Assembly: GCA_030042575.1 (NCBI GenBank)
Contig: JASHZK010000227.1
Coordinates: 1-6,554 of the forward strand
Reading direction: 5' to 3'
Source of the DNA: Acidimicrobiales bacterium
GTDB taxonomy: Bacteria; Actinomycetota; Acidimicrobiia; Acidimicrobiales; UBA8190
DNA length: 6,554 nucleotides
The notes beneath the pieces were generated by a model. That model worked only from the letters and a program-made list of their open reading frames with translations. It made no database searches and was not told the origin of the DNA. Shown in pieces: positions 1 through 4,289 of this stretch (the first letter of the stretch is position 1; each line of letters opens with the position of its first letter). The translations under genes and the position numbers were made by a program.

Positions 1-8
1 GAGGTGAG

Positions 9-22
9 CTCGACCGGTCGAG
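9..22. promoter_or_regulatory. Perfect 14-bp palindrome upstream of hicA, candidate operator
   Basis: CTCGACCGGTCGAG reads identically on both strands and has no spacer. It ends 33 nt before the hicA start codon. If transcription starts at the GTG, it covers roughly -47 to -34, at the upstream edge of the -35 region. Toxin-antitoxin operons are commonly autoregulated through such palindromes, so an operator is a fair inference; no binding protein is shown. It could also be a chance palindrome in GC-rich DNA or belong to a gene left of the window. Confidence 0.4.
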
Positions 23-43
23 GAGATCGTCACACCGCCCTCG

Positions 44-49
44 TACCCT
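44..49 (+). promoter_or_regulatory. Candidate -10 box of hicAB, leaderless start
   Basis: TACCCT fits the actinobacterial TANNNT -10 consensus and is followed by exactly 6 nt before the hicA GTG, so transcription would start on or next to the start codon. The GGAG at 51-54 lies only 1 nt from the GTG, too close to act as a Shine-Dalgarno, which supports a leaderless mRNA. No good -35 hexamer is visible. Confidence 0.45.
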
Positions 50-55
50 CGGAGC

Positions 56-259
56 GTGAAGGTACGAGACGTCATCCGCGCTCTGGAGCGTGACGGCTGG
101 CGCCTCGACAGGCAGGTTGGCTCTCACCGCCAGTTCCGTCATCCGGACCGGCCCGGGACCGTGACGGTGGCAGGCAATCCAAGTGACGAGGTGCCGAAGG
201 GTACGCTGGGCTCGATCTGGCGGCAGGCCGGTCGGTCGGGAAGGCAGAATCTTGATTGA
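56..259 (+). CDS. hicA: HicA family toxin (mRNA interferase)
   Basis: This 67-residue protein matches the HicA/YcfA family in length and pattern. HicA toxins have a small double-stranded-RNA-binding-like fold, cleave mRNA during translation and arrest growth until neutralised by HicB. Visible hallmarks are the N-terminal helix ending in DGW (13-15), the GSHRQF motif with the presumed catalytic His24, the RHP turn (28-30), a VTV strand and the C-terminal PKGTLGSIWRQAG helix (48-60), the usual HicA ending. The GTG start is forced because no other start codon lies in frame upstream within the window; it appears leaderless. The stop overlaps the hicB start, so the pair is co-transcribed toxin first, the normal hic order. 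Nothing looks truncated and His24 is present, so the toxin is probably active. The family call is firm; activity is inferred. Confidence 0.9.
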   Translation: MKVRDVIRALERDGWRLDRQVGSHRQFRHPDRPGTVTVAGNPSDEVPKGTLGSIWRQAGRSGRQNLD

Positions 260-467
260 GTACGTCGTGGTCATCGAGCAGGACGGCGAGGCCTGGGGCG
301 CGTACGTACCCGACCTTCCTGGCTGCGTTGCGGCTGGCCACTCCCGCCACGAGGTCGAGGAGCTCATCGCCGAAGCGATTCCTCTGCACATCCAGTCGCT
401 ACGCGAGCATGGCGAGCCGGTCCCCCCTCCGGTGGCAATGGGCTCGACGAAGGTCCGGGTCGCATGA
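252..467 (+). CDS. hicB: HicB family antitoxin (short form)
   Basis: A 71-residue HicB/UPF0150 protein with a partial RNase H-like fold that binds and neutralises HicA. The family signature is clear: an opening strand (YVVVIEQDGEAWGAYV), then PDLPGC (20-25), a short turn, and a long helix EVEELIAEAIPLHIQSL, followed by EHGEPVPPP, which closes most short HicBs. The TTG at 252 is preferred because the protein then begins at the first family strand and a GGAAGG (239-244) lies 7 nt upstream; the frame stays open further left, to 183, but that part overlaps hicA and looks unlike HicB. It overlaps the end of hicA by 8 nt, implying coupled translation. No C-terminal helix-turn-helix or ribbon-helix-helix domain is present, so operator binding by this protein is not obvious. 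Confidence 0.88.
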   Translation: MIEYVVVIEQDGEAWGAYVPDLPGCVAAGHSRHEVEELIAEAIPLHIQSLREHGEPVPPPVAMGSTKVRVA

Positions 468-544
468 GTGCCTGGCTGCACTTCACAGGAGCTGACCAGT
501 CCTGGTTTGCCGACTCGCCCTGCGAGCGGATCCAGAAGCGCTGA
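464..544 (+). CDS. Possible 26-residue ORF coupled to hicB
   Basis: An ATG overlaps the hicB stop codon (ATGA) and opens a 26-codon frame ending in TGA. The peptide begins MSAWLHFTG and ends ERIQKR; it has two tryptophans, no membrane segment and no motif I recognise. The only support is the ATGA arrangement typical of coupled genes. It may equally be a chance reading frame or the remnant of a longer ORF. No ribosome-binding site beyond readthrough coupling is visible. Confidence 0.18.
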   Translation: MSAWLHFTGADQSWFADSPCERIQKR

Positions 545-681
545 CGCACTCATCGCCGGTACCCGCCACGACGGACCTTGGCATGGAGGGCGGGAAGGCT
601 AATGGCCGGCCCCTCCACCAATGGCTCGAGGTTCGCATTGTGGGAGGCCGGGTGCGCCCGTCACTGCCGGGGGCGCCACTG

Positions 682-723
682 TGATGTCGCGAGACATCGA
701 GGACCGCGGTGTGTCAGGACATC
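682..723. repeat. Two imperfect GACATCG-centred repeats with a small hairpin
   Basis: GACATCG occurs at 693-699 and 717-723, 24 nt apart, each followed two bases later by GAC. The aligned flanks also agree partly (TGT then a C before the core). The first copy is half of a hairpin: GATGTC (683-688), a GCGA tetraloop, then GACATC (693-698). Repeats of this kind resemble transposase-binding ends of some actinobacterial insertion sequences (IS481-like), so this could be the relic of an older element. That link is from memory and no matching transposase is present. Confidence 0.3.
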
Positions 724-780
724 GTAGACTGATTCATCCAAGGTTCGTGAGGTGTCTCCATTGCATACCACTGTCGAGGG

Positions 781-784
781 TTAG
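781..784. repeat. Left target-site duplication TTAG
   Basis: TTAG directly precedes the left inverted repeat and is repeated exactly after the right inverted repeat (2449-2452). A 4-bp duplication is the size known for IS1380-family elements. Confidence 0.8.
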
Positions 785-800
785 CCCGGTCTATTCAGTA
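785..800 (+). repeat. IS1380-family left terminal inverted repeat
   Basis: CCCGGTCTATTCAGTA pairs with the inverse of 2433-2448 at 13 of 16 positions; mismatches are at the 4th, 5th and 8th bases. The inner eight bases, ATTCAGTA, are identical at both ends and probably form the transposase-binding core. Confidence 0.82.
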
Positions 801-901
801 GCTCAGAGCTGAACCGCCGGAATTCCGCGGAAAAGCCCTCCAGGCGGGGGAAACTGGTGCTTGCCAACGCCAGTCCACCAACCGAGGAGGGCACTTCCAA
901 A

Positions 902-2239
902 GTGAACGCTACCTCTACCCGCCCGCGCCTGTCAGTGACCACCGGCGCCAAGGAACTTGTCAACCACGCCGGCAGCCGTTTGCTGTGCGACCTGGCCGAC
1001 GACGTCGGGTTGACGAGAGCCCTGTCCGAAGCCATGGCCCTCACGAAGAAGCGCCGCAGGGGACACGACCGGGGGCAGGTACTCGTCGACCTCGCCATCG
1101 CCGTGGCCGATGGGGCCACGAACATCACGGATCTGAAGGTGCTCCGGGACCAGCCGGGCCTCTTCGGCCAGGTGGCCTCCCAGCCGACTGCCTGGCGCAC
1201 CTTGGAAGCGGTCGACGAGTCACTCCTCGAGCGCATTGCCCACGCCCGGGCCGAGGCACGGGTGGCCGCCTGGGCGGCGGGGATGGACCCGGGCTACTAC
1301 GTGATCGACATCGACGGGACGCTCGTGACCGCCCACTCGGAGAAGGAGGGGGCTGCTCCCACCTACAAGCGCGGCTTCGGGTTCTATCCGCTCATGGCCT
1401 ATCTCGATGCCACCGGCGAGGCCCTGGCCGGCAAGCTCCGTCCGGGCAACGCCGGATCGGGTACTGCCGCCGACCACGTCTGTGTCCTCGACGACGCCCT
1501 CTTCCAGTTGCCGGTGGACCCGAAGAACAGCGAGGTCATGGTCCGCACCGACGCCGCCGGGTGCTCCCATGGGTTTCTCGAGCACTGCCGGGAGCGCGGC
1601 GTCGTCTTCGTCTGCGGCCACAACCTCACCGCTGAGCTGGCCAGCGTCGTCCTCCAGATTCCCAAAAGGCGCTGGGAAACCACCATCTCGGCCGACGGGA
1701 CCGACGAGCGCGAGGTCGGACAGGTGGCCGAGATCACCGATCTGGTCGACCTGTCGTCCTGGCCGGAGGGCACCCGCATGCTCGTGCGTCGTGAGGAGCC
1801 CCATCCCGGCGCCCAGCTCACCTTCACCGACGTCGACGGCCATCGCTACCAGCTGTTTGTCACCGACCACCCCTCGCCCGACGTCTGCTTCTTGGAGGCT
1901 GTCTACCGGGGGCGGGGACGTTGTGAGTGCGCCATCAGGGACTCCAAGGACACCGGGCTCGAGCACTTCCCCTCGTCGAGCTTCGCCATCAACAGCGCCT
2001 GGTTGATGGTGGTGCTCATGGCCGGCGACCTCTTGGCCTGGACCAAAGGGCTGTGCCTGGAGGGGGAGCTGGCCAAAACCGAGCCCAAGCGCCTGCGCTA
2101 CACGCTTTTGCACACGGCCGGAATCCTCGTGCACTCAGCACGACGAACCACCTTGCGCCTGGCCGAGAGCTGGCCGTGGGCCGATCAGCTCGTCGACGCC
2201 TTCGGGCGACTGCCTGGCTGGGCCATCGCCGTCACCTGA
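902..2239 (+). CDS. IS1380-family DDE transposase
   Basis: The protein catalyses cut-and-paste style movement of the surrounding element through an RNase H-fold DDE core. From this start it is 445 residues, normal for the family. Seen motifs: N-terminal RPRLSVTTGAKELVNHAGSR, then KKRRRGHDRGQVLVDLA; the first catalytic aspartate in YVIDIDGT (135-140), followed by AHSEKEGAAPTYKRGFGFYP; the second in VRTDAAG (Asp217); the third acidic residue in RGRGRCECAIRDSKDTGL (Glu342). These match actinobacterial IS1380 transposases, with no frameshift or internal stop. The GTG at 902 is chosen because GAGGAGGG (884-891) lies 10 nt upstream and the family's conserved N-terminus begins there. A GTG at 857 with GGCGGGGG (843-850) would add 15 unconserved residues and cannot be excluded. 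Confidence 0.9.
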   Translation: MNATSTRPRLSVTTGAKELVNHAGSRLLCDLADDVGLTRALSEAMALTKKRRRGHDRGQVLVDLAIAVADGATNITDLKVLRDQPGLFGQVASQPTAWRTLEAVDESLLERIAHARAEARVAAWAAGMDPGYYVIDIDGTLVTAHSEKEGAAPTYKRGFGFYPLMAYLDATGEALAGKLRPGNAGSGTAADHVCVLDDALFQLPVDPKNSEVMVRTDAAGCSHGFLEHCRERGVVFVCGHNLTAELASVVLQIPKRRWETTISADGTDEREVGQVAEITDLVDLSSWPEGTRMLVRREEPHPGAQLTFTDVDGHRYQLFVTDHPSPDVCFLEAVYRGRGRCECAIRDSKDTGLEHFPSSSFAINSAWLMVVLMAGDLLAWTKGLCLEGELAKTEPKRLRYTLLHTAGILVHSARRTTLRLAESWPWADQLVDAFGRLPGWAIAVT

Positions 2240-2448
2240 CGCGCATGGGTCGCGACTCCTCGGAGTTACACAATCCAAGGTGTGGATCAACGCCGTCCTC
2301 ATCTTCGTTTGCTCGTCCCACTGGGCATGGCCATGCCTGTCACAGCGGTCGAACGCCGCATCCGCCGGCACGAAAACGCGCCGAGTCGGATAGTGCAGGC
2401 TGGCGAGGCCGAGATGGCTCTCAGCAGCGGCTTACTGAATGGATTGGG
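2240..2448. other. Non-coding right end of the IS with a palindrome
   Basis: About 200 nt separate the transposase stop from the element's tip. GGCATGGCCATGCC (2324-2337) is a perfect 14-bp palindrome. No passenger gene with a recognisable product is visible; the frames open here are continuations from other frames of the transposase. It may hold terminator or subterminal transposase-binding sequence. Confidence 0.4.
2433..2448 (-). repeat. IS1380-family right terminal inverted repeat
   Basis: Read inward on the minus strand this is CCCAATCCATTCAGTA, the partner of 785-800. It abuts the right TTAG duplication exactly. Confidence 0.82.
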
Positions 2449-2452
2449 TTAG
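2449..2452. repeat. Right target-site duplication TTAG
   Basis: This is an exact copy of 781-784, directly after the right inverted repeat. Together the two copies define the insertion point of the IS. Confidence 0.8.
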
Positions 2453-2950
2453 TAGGAGGTCATGTCGGTAGCAGGGTTGGCTTAAAAGTCTGCTAACGCA
2501 ATCGACGTGTAAGGGCGGCGACAGCTATCGGTTCGGAAATCGCGTCTCGTTGGTCCGAAGCCAACGGTACGGCAGGAAGCCCTCGGTCGGCTGGTCTGGT
2601 CAGCGCTTGCCACCGTCTGCCGTGAGGTCGAGGGTCAAGCGCCCCGAAGGAGCTACTGAGAGAACCCACCGGTCGCTGGCGTTCGACACAGACACGGCTG
2701 GCAAGTCAATCAACCCACTGATCGCCGATGTCTGACCAACGCCTGACGCGGTCAGCGATGATGCAGTGATCCATGTGCCTCCCAGGTCGCTCCTGGTGTC
2801 GAAGTCGACCGTGACTGGGCCATGGAGAGGTGGAGGGAGCACGACATGGGCGGGTGCTCCCGGCCCCTATCGCCCACCCCGCCTTGGCGGGGTGGTGACC
2901 CCCGTCTGGGAACGAAACGGTCGGTCTGTCCCGTCGGTGGTGAATGCGAA
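2453..2950. other. Intergenic region right of the IS, no recognised gene
   Basis: About 500 nt without a supported gene. An AGGAGG (2454-2459) two bases before an ATG opens only a 7-codon frame. A short hairpin CGTTGG-7 nt-CCAACG lies at 2548-2566. On the minus strand a frame from 2842 (GTG) to 2600 codes for 80 residues including GLIDLPAVSVSNASDRW; it matches no family I know, has no clear ribosome-binding site, overlaps an equally open plus-strand frame (2550-2735) and has only modest GC-ending codons, so I do not call it. I see no tRNA or CRISPR repeat. The region may be decayed accessory DNA. Confidence 0.45.
2874..2895 (-). terminator. Strong GC hairpin, probable terminator of the minus-strand hydrolase gene
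   Basis: The arms CCACCCCGCC (2874-2883) and GGCGGGGTGG (2886-2895) pair perfectly around TT; with a realistic loop this is a 9-bp stem closed by CTTG on the plus strand or CAAG on the minus strand. It lies 55 nt past the stop of the minus-strand gene. No T-run follows on either strand, which is common for actinobacterial hairpin terminators. It could also stop transcripts coming rightward from the IS. Confidence 0.55.
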
Positions 2951-3715
2951 TTAGGCCTCTGCCAGCTCGTAGACCGCGTGAACCGGCCAGTGGTCAGAGG
3001 GTGGGACGTTGTCGACATAGACGTGCGGGCTCGATACCGACAGTGGACGAGCGTTTCTGTTGGCGACGATCCAATCGAGAACGAAGTTCGAGGCGAACCC
3101 GTAGCCGAGAAGGCGGTCAGGGAAAGCGGGCATGGTCGGTGGTGGCAGCTGGTGCAGTCTGGCCCAGGGGCTTTCATAGCCGGCCAGGAAGAAATGGCCC
3201 ACGGGGGCGAGCGAGTCGTTGAAGTCGCCCATCAGGAAAGCTGGCTCTCCTTCTCCTACCAAATGACCGAGTGAGACGATGATGGCCTTGGCTTCGCTCA
3301 CCCGGTTGTTTCGCCCTTCCTCCAGCTCGGCTTGGAGCCCCGAGTCACTGAGGTGAACGTCTCCCACGAAGCAAGTTGTGTCTCGGTCAGTGGCTTTCAA
3401 TCTGACCCAGAACAACCGGCGGTCGGGGTACGCCTCTATCCCGAATTCCTCGGCTCCATGCTCCACGAGTTGGAACATGTTCGTGTTCCACCAGATGTTC
3501 CCCTCGGTCGTCCATCCGATGAAGCCATCCTCCACGTGTCGATGGTTCGGAAGTACTTCGTCGATGACCGTTCGGGTCTCCGGTGTCAGTTCCTGCACGC
3601 CGAGCACATCGGGCCGGTACCGCTCCAAGAAGAGCCGTAGGGCCGCCTCACGCTCCCGCCATTTCTCGGTGCCCCAGAGGTTGTAGGTCACAAGGGATGG
3701 ACGCACCGGGAGCAC
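2951..3715 (-). CDS. Endonuclease/exonuclease/phosphatase family hydrolase
   Basis: A 254-residue protein of the metal-dependent EEP superfamily (DNase I, exonuclease III, sphingomyelinase-like phosphodiesterases). All active-site blocks are present in order: TYNLWG with Asn12, LGVQE with Glu42 (metal ligand), GNIWWN (72-77), VGDVHLSD with His121, MGDFND with Asp164 and Asn166, LDWIVAN with Asp214, and PPSDHWPV with Asp241 and catalytic His242. The chain has no signal peptide or membrane segment, so it is probably cytoplasmic. The substrate (nucleic acid, phospholipid or other phosphodiester) cannot be told from these motifs. The GTG start leaves four residues before the first strand and is probably leaderless. 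The gene stands alone, diverging from the kdp operon, with a hairpin terminator downstream. Family confidence is high; function within it is open. Confidence 0.88.
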   Translation of the reverse strand: MLPVRPSLVTYNLWGTEKWREREAALRLFLERYRPDVLGVQELTPETRTVIDEVLPNHRHVEDGFIGWTTEGNIWWNTNMFQLVEHGAEEFGIEAYPDRRLFWVRLKATDRDTTCFVGDVHLSDSGLQAELEEGRNNRVSEAKAIIVSLGHLVGEGEPAFLMGDFNDSLAPVGHFFLAGYESPWARLHQLPPPTMPAFPDRLLGYGFASNFVLDWIVANRNARPLSVSSPHVYVDNVPPSDHWPVHAVYELAEA

Positions 3716-3720
3716 GGTTC

Positions 3721-3726
3721 ACCCTA
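3721..3726 (-). promoter_or_regulatory. Candidate -10 box of the hydrolase gene, leaderless start
   Basis: On the minus strand TAGGGT lies 5 nt before the GTG start, fitting TANNNT with transcription beginning at or one base from the start codon. No Shine-Dalgarno is placed properly in front of the GTG. A clear -35 is not seen. Confidence 0.4.
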
Positions 3727-3929
3727 TCCCGTCCATGACCGAACGAGCTGCTTGTCGGTTGCGCCAGGGCGTAGGACATCGAGCTGCTTGGTGAGCCGCC
3801 GTCGGGTCCGACGAGGTTCCGTGCGTGGCCGTAGTTCCCCACCAACCAGATGAGCCCTTCAGTGTTCCTTCCGCCCAAGCCGGCCGTCGGGCCGTTACAA
3901 AGCTGCAAAAGTCGAGTTGGCGGCGCTAA

Positions 3930-3949
3930 GGAAGCGTCAAGACGCTTCC
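3930..3949. promoter_or_regulatory. 9+2+9 inverted repeat upstream of kdp, candidate operator
   Basis: GGAAGCGTC and GACGCTTCC are perfect inverse copies separated by AA. The site ends 65 nt before the first kdp-linked start codon. A TANNNT-like TATGGT lies 20 nt further on (3970-3975); if that is the -10, the palindrome overlaps the -35 region, as expected for a dimeric regulator. It could instead be a hairpin in a leader RNA. It does not resemble the T-rich KdpE site of E. coli. Confidence 0.45.
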
Positions 3950-3969
3950 ATCGGGTCACACGTCGTCTT

Positions 3970-3975
3970 TATGGT
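3970..3975 (+). promoter_or_regulatory. Weak candidate -10 box of the kdp operon
   Basis: TATGGT fits TANNNT and would give a leader of about 33 nt including the GGGAGGA ribosome-binding site at 4004-4010. No good -35 is present, so a regulated promoter would be expected. Other AT-rich hexamers nearby (GATAAG at 3987-3992) are possible. Confidence 0.22.
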
Positions 3976-4014
3976 GGACACAGACCGATAAGGCATGAGC
4001 CGAGGGAGGAACCG

Positions 4015-4173
4015 ATGGACGATGTGATCTTCATATCGCTCATGTTCGTGTTCGTCATCGTTGCGGCACTGTTCGTCATTGGCTGCGACAAGATCATCGG
4101 CCCGGACGACGCCGCTCTGAGCGAACAGATCCATCAAGAGGACCGCGTCACCTTGGGCGGTAAGCCGGCATGA
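4015..4173 (+). CDS. Small single-helix membrane protein leading the kdp operon
   Basis: A 52-residue protein. It opens with MDD, has one hydrophobic helix at about 4-23 (VIFISLMFVFVIVAALFVIG), then CDKI (24-27) and a polar tail rich in acidic residues. The ATG is chosen because GGGAGGA (4004-4010) lies 4 nt before it and the helix starts directly after. Its stop overlaps the kdpF start (ATGA), so it is part of the kdp transcript. From memory, short proteins of this shape (one helix followed by a Cys-acidic-basic motif such as CDR or CER) precede kdpF in other kdp loci, but I know of no assigned function. A role in assembly or stability of KdpFABC is inferred from position only. VIGC at 21-24 resembles a lipobox, but the acidic N-terminus argues against a lipoprotein. 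Confidence 0.75.
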   Translation: MDDVIFISLMFVFVIVAALFVIGCDKIIGPDDAALSEQIHQEDRVTLGGKPA

Positions 4174-4289
4174 CGATCGGCGGAATCTTCGGATGGGCCA
4201 TGAGCGGTGACGACCTCGTGGCCATCATCGTGGCCGTGTTGATGGGCGCCTACCTCGTCTACGTGTTGCTGAAACCCGAGAAGTTGTAA
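4170..4289 (+). CDS. kdpF: KdpF, small subunit of the K+-transporting ATPase
   Basis: A 39-residue peptide with one transmembrane helix (about 15-34) and the KdpF-like ending GAYLVYVLLKPEKL. KdpF binds beside KdpA in the membrane and stabilises the KdpFABC complex. The ATG at 4170 overlaps the stop of the preceding gene (ATGA), with GGGCGG (4155-4160) upstream, which favours coupled translation. An internal ATG at 4200 would give exactly 29 residues, the E. coli KdpF length, and the first ten residues (MTIGGIFGWA) are not typical, so the true start is uncertain. The stop shares one base with the kdpA start (TAATG). Such genes are often missed because of size; identity rests on position plus the helix and its ending. 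Confidence 0.82.
   Translation: MTIGGIFGWAMSGDDLVAIIVAVLMGAYLVYVLLKPEKL

Larger units (their letters stand above)
545..784. other. Intergenic region between hicAB and the IS
   Basis: No convincing gene is seen. Purine-rich GGAGGG (585-590) can pair with CCCTCC (611-616) around a bulged GC-rich interior, which could weakly terminate hicAB, but no T-run follows. The ORF from 621 runs into the IS left end and has no family resemblance, so I treat it as chance. The GACATCG repeats at 682-723 are listed separately. The last four bases are the left copy of the IS target duplication. Confidence 0.5.
785..2448 (+). mobile_element. Complete IS1380-family insertion sequence, 1664 bp
   Basis: The element is bounded by 16-bp terminal inverted repeats, CCCGGTCTATTCAGTA on the left and CCCAATCCATTCAGTA read inward on the right (13 of 16 identical), and by an exact TTAG target duplication. 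It encodes one uninterrupted transposase on the plus strand. Its length of about 1.66 kb, ends starting CCC, 4-bp duplication and transposase type all agree with the IS1380 family. The left non-coding end carries a CGGAATTCCG palindrome (818-827). The right non-coding end is rather long, 209 nt from stop to tip, with a 14-bp palindrome. Matching flanks and an intact gene suggest a recent insertion as a unit that may still be mobile. It interrupts no recognisable gene. I cannot match it to a named IS. Confidence 0.88.
3716..4014. other. Divergent control region between the hydrolase gene and kdp
   Basis: This 299-nt gap separates oppositely oriented genes and must hold both promoters. It contains CGGCC-GTCG-GGCCG (3881-3894), a stronger inverted repeat at 3930-3949, and an 11-nt direct repeat CGAGCTGCTTG at 3744 and 3780. 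A minus-strand frame (3648-3959) and the upstream extension of the 4015 gene's frame cross it but read as low-complexity chance sequence. I looked for a c-di-AMP (ydaO-type) riboswitch pattern and did not recognise one. Confidence 0.5.

Noticed and set aside
183..251. Longer HicB start at 183
   Set aside because: These residues overlap hicA in another frame and do not resemble HicB; the family fold begins at about 255.
985..1635. 216-codon plus-strand frame overlapping the transposase
   Set aside because: An Arg/Gly/Pro-rich frame offset from the transposase; the transposase frame carries all motifs.
1220..2134. 304-codon minus-strand frame inside the IS
   Set aside because: It is antisense to the intact transposase with no recognisable motif; a codon-bias shadow.
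2700..2740. Reverse-strand GTCAGACATCGGCG as an inverted partner of the repeats at 682-723
   Set aside because: Similarity to GTCAGGACATCG covers only about 12 bases with one gap and does not extend; chance is likely.
3648..3959. 103-codon minus-strand frame covering the kdp control region
   Set aside because: It overlaps the start of the EEP gene, has no motif, and crosses both divergent promoters.
3850..4014. Longer N-terminus for the 4015 gene
   Set aside because: The extension is Arg/Pro-rich, runs through the palindrome and lies upstream of a well-placed GGGAGGA before ATG 4015.
3716..4014. c-di-AMP riboswitch or E. coli-type KdpE box upstream of kdp
   Set aside because: I recognised no ydaO-type conserved segments, and the single TTTATG (3968-3973) lacks the second half-site of the KdpE box.
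4075..4088. Lipoprotein signal (VIGC) in the small kdp-linked protein
   Set aside because: The N-terminus is acidic (MDD) with no basic residue before the helix, unlike lipoprotein signal peptides; a plain membrane anchor fits better.
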